Assembly: GCF_001887355.1 (NCBI RefSeq) | Contig: NZ_MPIN01000004.1 | Span: 248,001-312,000, forward strand | DNA: 64,000 bases | Origin: Cystobacter ferrugineus | Lineage (GTDB): Bacteria; Myxococcota; Myxococcia; Myxococcales; Myxococcaceae | Direction of reading: 5' to 3' | In this document: positions 8,610 through 17,072 of the stretch, piece by piece | How the letters are laid out: every line of letters begins with the position of its first letter | Numbering within the stretch: position 1 is the stretch's first letter | Notes under the pieces: generated by a model | Database searches by the model: none | Told to the model about the DNA's origin: nothing | Seen by the model: the letters and a program-made list of their open reading frames with translations, nothing else | Program-made: the position numbers and the translations under genes

Positions 8610-9153
8610 ATGGGACAACTCACCCTCGATAACCCGACACGATTTGCCGTTGAACCCTTTTCCTCGCGGACGAGGTGGGCACCCCTCTCATGGTGCCCAT
8701 AGTGAAGGCCACCTACGCGTTGAGCAAAAAGGGCCTCACGTTGGCCGATGAACAAGCTCCGGTGAACCCCGCAGGCACGCTCGGGGCAAGCCGGGGGAGT
8801 CCAGCTTCCGCTACGAGCCAGAGGTGGCTTTCACGAAGCTGGCTACGGATGTGGTGCTCATCGGCCATGCACGATGAGAGAGTTCGGCAAGCGGGTGCCG
8901 CCCGCCGGATTCGGCTTCACCTCCCCGGACTGGCAGCCTCGGGCTTCACTGGGACACGTCGTGGGAAACGACTCGCAGCCCCCTGCTATCAAAAGACTTC
9001 AACCGGCGCTTTTTCAACGCCGCCTCGGCAGGGCTCATAGCACCAAGCTACCTGCGCGGAGCCGAACCCGTCGTCGTTACCCATGCGTCACCGCAAGGGC
9101 GGCTCACCTTCAGTCTGCCGGGACTACCGCTGCCAACCGTCACGTCTAGCTAG
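8610..9153 (+). pseudogene. Decayed DUF2169 (type VI secretion cargo adaptor) gene
   Basis: Read across frames this region restores a DUF2169 protein: LTLDNPTRFAVEPF, then DEVGTPLMVPIVKATY, then GESSFRYEPEVAFTKLATDV and VLIGHA, then PPAGFGFTSPDWQP, then SPLLSKDFNRRFFNAA and PSYLRGAEPVVVTHASPQGR, ending at TAG 9151. At least three frame changes are needed, and the stretch between VLIGHA and PPAGFGF (roughly a hundred residues in the family) is missing. A good ribosome site (GGGGGGAG) still precedes ATG 8610. DUF2169 proteins are usually encoded beside PAAR and VgrG cargo genes and are thought to help load effectors. It sits in its expected place at the head of the cargo operon. Confidence 0.9.
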
Positions 9154-9167
9154 AAAGGACCCATGAC

Positions 9168-9686
9168 ATGAGCTCCCCCCGCGCCCTCTCCTACATGCCT
9201 TCCCCGCCATGCTCGGAGCCCAAGCGCATCTCCGGCCCGCGCACGGGTTGGGTCGCCGCCCTGGATGCAGACGGCATGCCCCTGGTGGATTTCGAGGACA
9301 ACCCGGCCGGCCGCCCCCTGCCCGCTCAGTGCGGAGCACTCGTAGAGGATACGGCTCTCGTGGACGCGGCCCGGAATCGCCAGGGCGCACTGCTCCTCTT
9401 CGAGGAGGAAGATGCCACGCGACCGGTGCTCGTGACGTTGCTGCGCTCCCGCCCGCGCCAACCCGGGGTGCAATCTCCACAGGGAACGGCGAGCACGCAT
9501 CCACGTGAGGTCCGGGTGGACGGCCAGCGAGTGGTACTCGAAGCCCGGGACGAGTTGGAGCTGCGCTGCGGCGACGCGAGCATCATCCTGCGCCGCAACG
9601 GGCGCATCGTCCTCGAAGGATTGCAGGTGGACTCCCGCTCGCGAGGGCTCCAGCGCATCCGCGGAGGAAAGGTGGAGATCAACTAA
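9168..9686 (+). CDS. DUF6484 domain protein of a type VI cargo cluster
   Basis: A 172-residue protein. Residues about 25-95 (GWVAALDADGMPLVDFEDNP through VLVTLLRS) form a beta-rich domain resembling DUF6484, and the C-terminal part (VRVDGQRVVLEARDEL to GGKVEIN) has the repetitive short beta-strand pattern of VgrG tip or spike-associated proteins. The start is set by AAAGGA 8 bases before ATG 9168; an ATG five bases upstream is followed at once by a stop. It is followed after 2 bases by the TIGR02270 gene, so the two are co-translated. Its role in the secretion apparatus is unknown; the association with PAAR-like and effector genes is the main clue. Confidence 0.75.
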   Translation: MSSPRALSYMPSPPCSEPKRISGPRTGWVAALDADGMPLVDFEDNPAGRPLPAQCGALVEDTALVDAARNRQGALLLFEEEDATRPVLVTLLRSRPRQPGVQSPQGTASTHPREVRVDGQRVVLEARDELELRCGDASIILRRNGRIVLEGLQVDSRSRGLQRIRGGKVEIN

Positions 9687-9688
9687 TC

Positions 9689-11014
9689 ATGTGGAGCCGT
9701 CCTGACCCGAGCCCGCGTTGGGACCTCCTCGAGGATGCGTTCGACGAGGCGCGCTACCAGTGGATGCAGCGAGAGTCCTTCCTGAATTCAGCTGAACTCT
9801 CGCCCGGGCAGGTCGCGGAACTCCACGAGGAGAGACTGCGCGCGTCCGTGGACATGCTGGTGTACAGCCACCAACAGGTATCCGAGCGCCTGTTATCGCC
9901 CAACCTCCAGGAGGACGACCGGGAGCGCATGGCGGTGGCGACCCTGGCGTTGCTGGGCCGGGGAGGCCCCGAGGAAGTAGCCACGGTGGTGAAGAAGCTG
10001 CGCGCGAGCACCCCGGAAGTCCGGGGATGGATTGTCGAGGCGCTGGCCCTCAGTGAGAACCGCTCCCTGACCAGCCACCTCGTGGCGTTACTCGGTGCGA
10101 AGGAGGAACCCGCGATCCAGGCCTCCGTGCTGGAAGCGCTGACCCTTCTGGGACAATCGCCGGGAGGAACCCTGCTGACAGAGGCCCTTGGACACCCGGA
10201 GTCCGAGATGCGGCTGGCGGCGCTGCGGGCGGCACGACGCTGGCCATGGGAAGCGGAGGCCGGACGGGTGAAGCAAGAGCTGGGAGCGGGGGCTCCGTCG
10301 CTCCGTGCGGCAGCGCTGGAGGCAGGGCTGGTCCAGGGACAGCGCGCGGTATGGCGCGCCTGCCAAACGGCCGCGGAAGCGCCAGATGCCGTGGGGCGCA
10401 CAGCGCGGCTGCTTCTGGCCCTGGGTGGAGAGCAAGAAGACGTGGCCCGGCTGGTGGAGTTCCTGGACGTGCCTCTCTTGAGGCGAGACACGATGTGGGC
10501 GTTGGGCTTCTCTGGACGGGAAGTGGCCGCCAACGCATGTCTCGAGTGGATGGATGATCCTCTGCTGGGTGGACTGGCGGCGGAAGCATTCTGCGCCATC
10601 ACCGGCTTGAAGCTGGAGGGTGGCTTCGCGCGAGAGCGCCCGGCGGACGACGCAATCCCACCCTTGGAAGAGGATCTGCGCACGCCCCTACTGCCCGGAC
10701 TCGACGACACGCTCCCTCTTGCCCGCGCTTCCGCAGTGGAGAAATGGTGGGGAGAGGCACGCAAGAATTTCGAGAAGGGAACACGTACACTGGGAGGCAA
10801 GCCCTTCACGGTCACAGGCCTCCTGGAGGCGCTGGAGCGAGTGCCCATGCGGCGCCGACCACCACTGGCCTTGGAGCTGGCCATCCGCACCGGGGGTCTG
10901 CACCCGGTGGAAACTCGAACCTGGGTGCACGCGCAGCGCCGCCAGTTGGTGGACGCGCGGGGGTGGAAGGGCGGCTCGACCCTACGCCCTTTCGCCAACT
11001 GGATGAGCCACTGA
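9689..11014 (+). CDS. TIGR02270-type HEAT-repeat protein
   Basis: A 441-residue soluble protein built from HEAT-like helical repeats (for example VATLALLGRGGPEEVATVV, LEALTLLGQSPGG, MRLAALRAARRWP) and ending with a conserved-looking segment around RTLGGKPFTVTGLLEALE. This composition and context match the TIGR02270 family, regularly found beside DUF4150/PAAR and DUF2169 genes in proteobacterial type VI cargo loci. No enzymatic motif is visible, so a scaffold or chaperone for effector delivery is a reasonable inference. It lies in one direction with its neighbours, 31 bases before the PAAR-like gene. Confidence 0.82.
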   Translation: MWSRPDPSPRWDLLEDAFDEARYQWMQRESFLNSAELSPGQVAELHEERLRASVDMLVYSHQQVSERLLSPNLQEDDRERMAVATLALLGRGGPEEVATVVKKLRASTPEVRGWIVEALALSENRSLTSHLVALLGAKEEPAIQASVLEALTLLGQSPGGTLLTEALGHPESEMRLAALRAARRWPWEAEAGRVKQELGAGAPSLRAAALEAGLVQGQRAVWRACQTAAEAPDAVGRTARLLLALGGEQEDVARLVEFLDVPLLRRDTMWALGFSGREVAANACLEWMDDPLLGGLAAEAFCAITGLKLEGGFARERPADDAIPPLEEDLRTPLLPGLDDTLPLARASAVEKWWGEARKNFEKGTRTLGGKPFTVTGLLEALERVPMRRRPPLALELAIRTGGLHPVETRTWVHAQRRQLVDARGWKGGSTLRPFANWMSH

Positions 11015-11045
11015 GACGTCTGTCGAGACGACCTGGAGGTCGGAC

Positions 11046-11510
11046 ATGAGCAACACCGTTGGCGTGAACAAGATGTCCGTGGTGACCAAGGACAGCAACG
11101 GAACCACGGTGGCCTTTCCGGACGTGTGCAAGACGCCCAGCCCCGCGGGACCCATTCCCATTCCCTATCCCAACATCGCCCGCTCCGCGGATACGGCGCA
11201 GGGCAGCAGTACGGTGCAGGTAGAGGGCAACCCCGTGTGCCTGAAGGACTCCCACTTCAGTACCAGCACCGGGGACGAGGCCGGCACGGCGGGTGGCGTG
11301 GTCTCCGGCAAGACAAAGGGCAAGGCGGAGTTCGTCAACTACTCCTTCGACGTCAAGATCGAGGGAAAGAACGTGGCGCGCGCCTTTGACCTCATGCTCC
11401 ACAACGACAAGAACACCCCGCCCTTTCCCCTGATCCAACCTCCCGTGGTGGCCATGGGGAAGCCCGTAGGGGACCTGTGCTGCCTCGCGTGCAAGGACAA
11501 GGTGAAGTAG
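11046..11510 (+). CDS. PAAR-like protein (DUF4150)
   Basis: A 154-residue protein with the DUF4150 hallmarks: MSNTVGVNKMSVV, FPDVCKTPSPAGPIPIPYPN, then SSTVQVEGNPVCLKDSHFST, and a cysteine-bearing end (LCCLACKDKVK). In this family the domain forms the conical tip on the VgrG spike of the type VI machine and either carries a toxin domain or binds a separate effector. Here no toxin is fused; the next gene, 25 bases on, encodes the nuclease. The ribosome site GGAGGT precedes the ATG. The histidine of DSHFST is a plausible metal ligand. Confidence 0.9.
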   Translation: MSNTVGVNKMSVVTKDSNGTTVAFPDVCKTPSPAGPIPIPYPNIARSADTAQGSSTVQVEGNPVCLKDSHFSTSTGDEAGTAGGVVSGKTKGKAEFVNYSFDVKIEGKNVARAFDLMLHNDKNTPPFPLIQPPVVAMGKPVGDLCCLACKDKVK

Positions 11511-11535
11511 CCGGATCGGGGCTGGGAGGAACACC

Positions 11536-12417
11536 ATGGCAACGGACGAACACGTCACCAACCCGGATGGGACCAGTCCTCACGTGGCGGTGAAGGAGAA
11601 CACAGAGGGTGGAGCGTGCCTGACCGGACATGACTCGACCCTGTCCCAAAACTCCTGCGCCTACCGCTGGCAGGCGCTCACGGAGTCGAAGAAGAACCGG
11701 ACGAGCCTGTACAACAAGACCCCCACCGCAGGAGCTTTGCTGAAGCCGGCTTCCCCGGGATTTCTAGCCACGTCGGCCTACCTGAGCAAACGGGGTAACC
11801 TCCATCCGAGCGAATACAGCACCCACATCCGCCTTCCGCAAGATGGGGACTGGCATCTGGATGGCCCCCTGCGCGACGACATGAAGGATGCCGCGGAAAA
11901 AGACATTCCCCGCGGGCAAAATTTCACGAAACACACCTGGCCGTACTGGCACAACTCCCACCACCTCATTCCCAAGGGGCTCTTCAACGAGACCATCGCG
12001 AAGATCGAGGACGCGGACTGCCAGACATTGCTGCGACTGGCGCTCCTGCGCGCTGAATACAACATCAATCACCACATCAACGTCATCATCCTTCCCCAGG
12101 ACATGGAAGTCGCACGCGTGCTGGGACTGCCCCGCCACCTCATCCTCGAGGATGGCTCCTGGATGGTCGAGAAAAGCCCCAAGTTCGACCACATGGCGTA
12201 CAATTTGAATGTCGAGGATCGGCTCAAACCAATCATCGACGAATACAAAGACGCTTGCGACAAAGAACTTCGAAAAAAATGCGACACATCGAAATTCAAA
12301 CTCTCCAAGAGGAAACTCGAGCGACTCTCTCGTATTTGCTATAAAAGCGTTACTGACCACGGAGCAGCCAATCCTGGCTCCCCCATCTCTGACATGCCTC
12401 CGCTTCCCACCAAGTAA
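11536..12417 (+). CDS. AHH-nuclease toxin, predicted type VI effector
   Basis: A 293-residue protein with an HNH/AHH-type nuclease core: NSHHLIPKGLF (S141-H142-H143), AEYNINHHINVIILPQ (N177, H179, H180) and a further histidine at about 219 (FDHMAYN). AHH domains are toxin modules of polymorphic and type VI systems that cut nucleic acid. Residues 1-90 show no known fold and may contact the PAAR-like protein encoded just upstream. The last third is lysine-rich and the DNA there is AT-rich (22 G+C in the 60 bases from 12241 by hand count) against the GC-rich 5' part, as expected of a transferred toxin module. The Imm11 gene follows 89 bases later. Confidence 0.85.
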   Translation: MATDEHVTNPDGTSPHVAVKENTEGGACLTGHDSTLSQNSCAYRWQALTESKKNRTSLYNKTPTAGALLKPASPGFLATSAYLSKRGNLHPSEYSTHIRLPQDGDWHLDGPLRDDMKDAAEKDIPRGQNFTKHTWPYWHNSHHLIPKGLFNETIAKIEDADCQTLLRLALLRAEYNINHHINVIILPQDMEVARVLGLPRHLILEDGSWMVEKSPKFDHMAYNLNVEDRLKPIIDEYKDACDKELRKKCDTSKFKLSKRKLERLSRICYKSVTDHGAANPGSPISDMPPLPTK

Positions 12418-12506
12418 CAACAACACACTGCCAGGCCCAAGCGACCACAAGACCCGCGAGTCGCTGATTTGAGCAGTCATGACTCTCCGCATATCGCGAT
12501 TCCACC

Positions 12507-13076
12507 ATGGACTACTTCAACATCAACAAGCTCCCGACTGTCGACCGAAGCCTTTGCATCCTGACTGATGAGCCCAAAGGAACCAACATGTACAGCCACC
12601 GGATGGGGCAGGGCCACCCCATGGGCGACAAGTACCCCCAGAACGCGGAGTGGCAGATGAGCGACAGATATGGGGGCACCAAACTGGCCTCATTGATCGC
12701 CTCTCACTATCTGGTGGTGGAGCGGAAGCTGAAGGAGGTTTTCGAGCGAACGGGGGTTCCCATGGAATGCCTGGGCTTCACGCTCTACGACCACAAGAGG
12801 CAGGTGGCCAGCCGCGACTACTTCCTCATCAACCCACTGGGCACCTTCGACTGCCTCAATCTCGAGAAGAGCGAGATCGAATATTCGGACGAGACGCCGG
12901 GAGAGATCATCGGCATCGACAAGTACGTGCTCGACAGAAACAAGTTGCGCTCGGCCCCGGACTTCTTCCGTATCAAGGAAGACCCGTACGTCTACGTGCT
13001 GAGCCACAAGCTGGTGGACGAACTGAAACAACTCAACCCCACCAACGTCTATCTCACCCAATTGGAACAGGCCTGA
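12507..13076 (+). CDS. Imm11-family (MXAN_0049-type) immunity protein
   Basis: A 189-residue soluble protein. Its pattern (an early PKGTNMYSHRMGQG segment, KLASLIASHYLVVERKLKEV, then DYFLINPLGTFDCLNLEKSE and IIGIDKYVLDRNKL, ending with a VLSHKLVDELK helix) corresponds to the Imm11/DUF1629 family first noted in Myxococcus. It directly follows the AHH toxin and is the best candidate for its cognate inhibitor, acting in the cytoplasm. Only a weak ribosome site precedes the ATG. The assignment is by motif recall and position. Confidence 0.78.
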   Translation: MDYFNINKLPTVDRSLCILTDEPKGTNMYSHRMGQGHPMGDKYPQNAEWQMSDRYGGTKLASLIASHYLVVERKLKEVFERTGVPMECLGFTLYDHKRQVASRDYFLINPLGTFDCLNLEKSEIEYSDETPGEIIGIDKYVLDRNKLRSAPDFFRIKEDPYVYVLSHKLVDELKQLNPTNVYLTQLEQA

Positions 13077-13117
13077 ACGTCCGGCCTGATTCGCCGCACT
13101 CAGCCGGGAAGCCCCGC

Positions 13118-13930
13118 ATGGTGCAAACACCCCTGCCGCTCATCGAGAAGAACAGCATCATCCAACTCCAGGAGGTCCTGCCCCGCGTCCTCGCCGGCGA
13201 GGTGACGCAGGCTCAGATGATGAGCGTCTGCGCTCTCTACCGGCGCACGGGCATTGCCCGGATGTTCCTCTCTGGCCTGCCGGACGGCTTCTTCGAGGAG
13301 CTCTCCCGCTCCGCCCGCGCCTTGCTCTTCTTCCTCCAGAGCAAGGATGACCTGGCCAAGACGACGAGCCGCTCCGAGCCGTTCTTCGACGCCATCGTGT
13401 GTGGCGACAGCGAAGCCGAGCGCGCGATTGCCCGAAGCTCCCGTACGACCTGGAACCCGGGTGAAGAGTATGAAGACGACTTCCTGTATGCCCGTCTCCT
13501 GATGGAACGATTCACCTTGGAGATCCCGCCCCCCCAGCTCGAAGCGAAGTTGGACCGCTACGCGGCGTTCCTGGGGAACGGAGAAGACCCACGGCTGGAC
13601 CTCTGCCGGGCGCTTGTCGCCACGGACGCGGAACTCTTCGAGGAGAGTCTTGGCCGCCTGCTGGATGCGCGCACCCGGGAATTGCGCAAGAAAATCGAAG
13701 CCGAGCGACTACCCCCCGACGACGTCACCACCACTGCCCACCTCTCCGTCGAGGTGCTCGCGCTGTTACGGCTGGCCGAGCGCGCGGGCCTGACGCCCCG
13801 CGAACACTACCCGCTGGCCCCCTCCGTGGCCCGCCGCATCCACCGAGCACGGCTGCCGCCTCGGGACTCATGGCGGCAATGGCTGACCGGAGCCGCAGGC
13901 ATGCTGAACACGCCTCGGAGGACACCGTGA
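13118..13930 (+). CDS. Imm49-family immunity protein
   Basis: A mostly helical 270-residue protein with no signal peptide. The C-terminal pattern, LLDARTRELRKKIEAERL then TTAHLSVEVLALLRLAERAG and HYPLAPSVARRIH, fits the Imm49 family of helical immunity proteins found with polymorphic toxins in myxobacteria. It follows the Imm11 gene by 41 bases and its TGA overlaps the GTG start of the next gene, so the two are translationally coupled. Whether it neutralises the AHH toxin or a toxin since lost cannot be told from sequence. Confidence 0.75.
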   Translation: MVQTPLPLIEKNSIIQLQEVLPRVLAGEVTQAQMMSVCALYRRTGIARMFLSGLPDGFFEELSRSARALLFFLQSKDDLAKTTSRSEPFFDAIVCGDSEAERAIARSSRTTWNPGEEYEDDFLYARLLMERFTLEIPPPQLEAKLDRYAAFLGNGEDPRLDLCRALVATDAELFEESLGRLLDARTRELRKKIEAERLPPDDVTTTAHLSVEVLALLRLAERAGLTPREHYPLAPSVARRIHRARLPPRDSWRQWLTGAAGMLNTPRRTP

Positions 13931-15036
13931 GGCTCTCCGTCACGGGGCTCGGACTCGTCACGTCGGTCGGATATGGCGTCGTGGGGTCCTGCACCGCCTT
14001 GCGCGCAGGCGTCTCCCGGCCCAGGCCCCTCCTGGCCTTCACCGTCGAAGAGGAGCCAGGGGAAGTCACGCCCGTCACTGGCTACCCCGTTGTCCCTTTC
14101 GCGGAGGGATTCTTCCAAACGGGAGCCTGGGTGCGCCTGGCCTCCGGCGCATTCGAGGATCTCCGGGATGGAGCCGGACTGCCCTCGCACACGGATACGC
14201 AGTTCTGGCACCGCACCGGGCTACTGGCCCTGGCACCCCTCATTGACAATGAGCGTTTCGGCTGGTCGCTCGAGACCCTGCCCGACGCGCTGAAGACGGC
14301 CTACCTCCGGCCACTCCTGTCGCTCATGGAAGTCCCCCTGCGAGAAGAGAACGCCCGGTCGCTCGCCCTGGGCCACTGCGGTCTGGCGGTAGCCTTTCAT
14401 CAGGCAGAAGCCATGCTGTCCTCGAGAACGGTGGACCGGGTGCTCGTGCTGGCCGCTGACTCCTACGTGGATTCGGAGAGCCTCGCGTGGCTCTCCTCGC
14501 GTCACCGGCTCAAGTCCCCCCAGCGCCATGTCGGACTCATGCCGGGCGAGGCCGGAGCCGCCATCCTGGTAGAGCGCCCCACGGTGGCCCGCAGACGAAA
14601 CGCTCCCACGCACGTGCACATCGAAGCGGTGGCTCTCGGCACACTTCCCAAACCAGGGGCAACCCTCGCGCAGCTCGGGCGCGCGTTCGCACAAGCCACG
14701 CAACAAGTCCTCGCCGCGTCCACATCCACCAAGCCCTTCCAGGGAGACCTCTTTGTCGACCTCAACGGCGAGGAGTGGAAGGCGCAGGCGTGGGGCCATG
14801 CTCAGGTCCTGCTCACCGACCATGTGGACTTCCCGCGCTGTCGCGTCCTGCATCCGGCGGAGTCGCTGGGTGAGACAGGAGCCGCAGGCGCTCCCGTGTC
14901 GCTCGCGATGGCTGCCTGGGCATTTTTCCGGGGCCACGCAACCGGAGAGAGCGCCCTGGTGTGCTCTCTCTCCGACGCTGGTCAGGTCGCCTCCGTCCTA
15001 TCAACCCGTGCCGGGGCAACATCCTCGACCGGATGA
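13927..15036 (+). CDS. Thiolase-fold (beta-ketoacyl-synthase-like) protein, catalytic histidines absent
   Basis: The 369-residue product begins like a ketosynthase (SVTGLGLVTSVGYG) and keeps the general thiolase layout, including a cysteine where the nucleophile is expected (ALGHCGLAVAFHQAEAML) and VLVLAADSYVD after it. The NAHGT-type histidine motif is replaced by FVDLNGEEWKAQAWG and the GHxxGAAG histidine by ESLGETGAAG, so decarboxylative condensation is unlikely. The GTG start at 13927 overlaps the Imm49 stop (GTGA) and has GGAGG 5 bases upstream. Position at the end of a type VI cargo operon suggests a binding or accessory role; function unknown. Confidence 0.75.
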   Translation: MRLSVTGLGLVTSVGYGVVGSCTALRAGVSRPRPLLAFTVEEEPGEVTPVTGYPVVPFAEGFFQTGAWVRLASGAFEDLRDGAGLPSHTDTQFWHRTGLLALAPLIDNERFGWSLETLPDALKTAYLRPLLSLMEVPLREENARSLALGHCGLAVAFHQAEAMLSSRTVDRVLVLAADSYVDSESLAWLSSRHRLKSPQRHVGLMPGEAGAAILVERPTVARRRNAPTHVHIEAVALGTLPKPGATLAQLGRAFAQATQQVLAASTSTKPFQGDLFVDLNGEEWKAQAWGHAQVLLTDHVDFPRCRVLHPAESLGETGAAGAPVSLAMAAWAFFRGHATGESALVCSLSDAGQVASVLSTRAGATSSTG

Positions 15037-15156
15037 GAATCGGACGCCAGTCCCCCTGATACCTCAGGGTCATCGCCGAGCCTTCCCTCCTGCTGGACGA
15101 GCAACGATGAGTGCCCCCTGAACGGACCTCGTCCAGATAGCCTAGAATGGCGGACC

Positions 15157-15777
15157 ATGGTGCGTCTGCTCGTACGGGTGGTGGTCATCGTTCTCGCCCT
15201 GGTTGCCGGAGCCCTGGGCACGTTCCTGTTGATGCGTCCCAAGGCGCCCGCCCTGCCGGACACGCCCGCGCTCGTCACCCGCGTGCGCGAGGTGGCCCGG
15301 CTGGAGACCCTGACGGTCTCCCTCTACAAGAAGGTGGAGTTCTCACCGGAGCCCCAGAGCACCAACTCGCTCTGGAAGGACGTCATCAACTGGGCGAGCT
15401 ACTCGCTGCACACGCCGCGCGGCCGCGCCATCGTCTTCGCCGACGTGCACCTGGGCTATGACTTCGGCCGGCTCGATGATTCCGCGCTGCGCGTGCAGGG
15501 CTCGCGCGTGGACGTGGTGCTCCCGCCCCTGGAGACGAAGGTGGAGCTCAAGCCGGGCGAGACGGAGATCATCGGCTCCAACCTGGACAGCGCCGAGACC
15601 ACCCAGCTCCTGGAGAAGGCGCGCGAAGCCTTCGAGCGCGAGGTGAAGGCGGACGCCCGGCTGAAGGAGCGGGCCCGGCGCTCGGCGGAGAACACCCTGC
15701 GGGTGCTGTTCTTCTCCGTGGGCTTTCGCGAGGTGAACGTGGTGGACGTGCTCCCGCCCAAGGCCACCGCGGGGTGA
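15157..15777 (+). CDS. DUF4230 membrane-anchored protein
   Basis: A 206-residue protein with an N-terminal membrane helix (about 5-26, RVVVIVLALVAGALGTFLLM) and a soluble domain matching DUF4230: LETLTVSLYKKVEF, a GRAIVFADVHLGYDFGRL strand pair, then VDVVLPPLETKVELKPGE, and a C-terminal long helix (about 145-185) resembling SPFH-like extensions. The helix would anchor it in the inner membrane with the domain outside the cytoplasm. It stands alone: 120 bases separate it from the preceding operon and the next gene converges on it. Molecular role unknown for the family. Confidence 0.78.
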   Translation: MVRLLVRVVVIVLALVAGALGTFLLMRPKAPALPDTPALVTRVREVARLETLTVSLYKKVEFSPEPQSTNSLWKDVINWASYSLHTPRGRAIVFADVHLGYDFGRLDDSALRVQGSRVDVVLPPLETKVELKPGETEIIGSNLDSAETTQLLEKAREAFEREVKADARLKERARRSAENTLRVLFFSVGFREVNVVDVLPPKATAG

Positions 15778-15792
15778 GGCACGCCGCGGGAC

Positions 15793-17037
15793 TCAGAGTG
15801 CCTCGAGTCCCCCGTCCGCGAGCCGGAAGAGGCCCTCGATTCCATCCGGGGCCGCCCCCAGCCGGGAGAGCGCGCCGCGCGAGGCCTCATCCGACTCCCG
15901 GCACACCAGGGCGAACTCGCGCCAGCCCAGGTGGACGCACCACGGCCCCTCCCCCACGTGCGCGACGAGCCGGCGCCGCTGGGCCTCCGTGAGCAGCCGG
16001 GCCCCATCCAACCCGTCTCCACCCGCCACCGTCCAGATACCGGTGCCCCGCTCCACGAGCACCACCCGCCCCTCCTCCAGCACCACGGCGCGCACCGGCG
16101 CGGGGTGCGCCTCCAGGTGGCTCCAGGCGAGCGCGTCCACCTGGGGCGCGGACAGCCCGGCCGGCCCGAGCGACGTCTCGGGCAGGTAGCGCACGAAGGC
16201 CTCGTCCTCCAGGACATAGAAGACCTCGAGCCCCGCGCCCGCGGGCCGGTGCAGCGCGCCCACCGCCCGCTCGGCGAAGCGCGCGGGCCGCAGCACCGGG
16301 CGCACCCGCCGCTCCCACCCGTCCTCCGCCCCCGCGGGCCCCGACAATCCCCGCAGCCGCGCCACCAACTCCGCCACGTGCTCCGTCAGGGGCTGCGTGC
16401 CCTCGCGGTAGGCGGCATGGAGCGAGTCCACGTCCACCCGGCCCACCCCTCCCGAGGCGAACTTCACCAGCAGGTGCGTCCCCTGCCGCCGGCAGGCCAC
16501 GCCCGCCCGGTGCAGCGCGGCGAGCAGCGCGGCGAGGAACTCCGCGCGCGAGGCCGGAGCCGGGGGCGCGGGCGGTGGAGGAAGCTCACCGGACTCCAGC
16601 TCCTCCTTGAGCAGACGCGCCTCCGCGTCGAAGGGATCCCGCTCCAGCGCGTCCGCCACGAAGGCCCGCGCGCGACCGTGCTCACCCCGCCGCAGGGCGA
16701 GCACCGCGAGCACCTTGAGCGCCTCGGGATCTCCCGGGTTGAGGGCGAGCACCTCGCGCAGCACGGTCTCCGCCTCGCCCATCCGCTCCAACCCGAGCAG
16801 CGCCCGCGCCAGCCCCAGGCGCACTTGAATCTCCCGGGGAAAGTCACGCCGCAGGGACTCGAGCAGTGGCAGCGCCTCGCGCTCGGCCCCCGCGTTCACC
16901 CACGCATGCGCCAGGGTGAGCCGCAGCGTGGGCCCCGGGGTGTCCCGGGCCGCGGCGCGCAGCACCTCCCACTCCCCTTCCTCCAGGGGCTCACCAGCCT
17001 CCACCTTGCGACGGATCCGCTCCAGGGCAGTCAGCAC
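15793..17037 (-). CDS. Tetratricopeptide-repeat protein
   Basis: A 414-residue soluble protein. TPR-like helices occupy about residues 1-150 (LRLTLAHAWVNAGAEREALPL; IQVRLGLARALLGLERMGEA; ALKVLAVLALRRGEHGRARA), followed by a proline-rich linker and a C-terminal domain of about 240 residues that I do not recognise. That domain starts ASRAEFLAALLAALHRAG and ends LFRLADGGLEAL. I set the start at GTG 17037 because reading frame upstream of it loses protein-like character. It is 35 bases downstream of the DUF2378 series on the same strand. Probably a protein-interaction component; no enzyme motif. Confidence 0.7.
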   Translation of the reverse strand: MLTALERIRRKVEAGEPLEEGEWEVLRAAARDTPGPTLRLTLAHAWVNAGAEREALPLLESLRRDFPREIQVRLGLARALLGLERMGEAETVLREVLALNPGDPEALKVLAVLALRRGEHGRARAFVADALERDPFDAEARLLKEELESGELPPPPAPPAPASRAEFLAALLAALHRAGVACRRQGTHLLVKFASGGVGRVDVDSLHAAYREGTQPLTEHVAELVARLRGLSGPAGAEDGWERRVRPVLRPARFAERAVGALHRPAGAGLEVFYVLEDEAFVRYLPETSLGPAGLSAPQVDALAWSHLEAHPAPVRAVVLEEGRVVLVERGTGIWTVAGGDGLDGARLLTEAQRRRLVAHVGEGPWCVHLGWREFALVCRESDEASRGALSRLGAAPDGIEGLFRLADGGLEAL

Positions 17038-17072
17038 GGGGTGAGTGTAACCCTCCGGCGCCGCCCTGGCCC

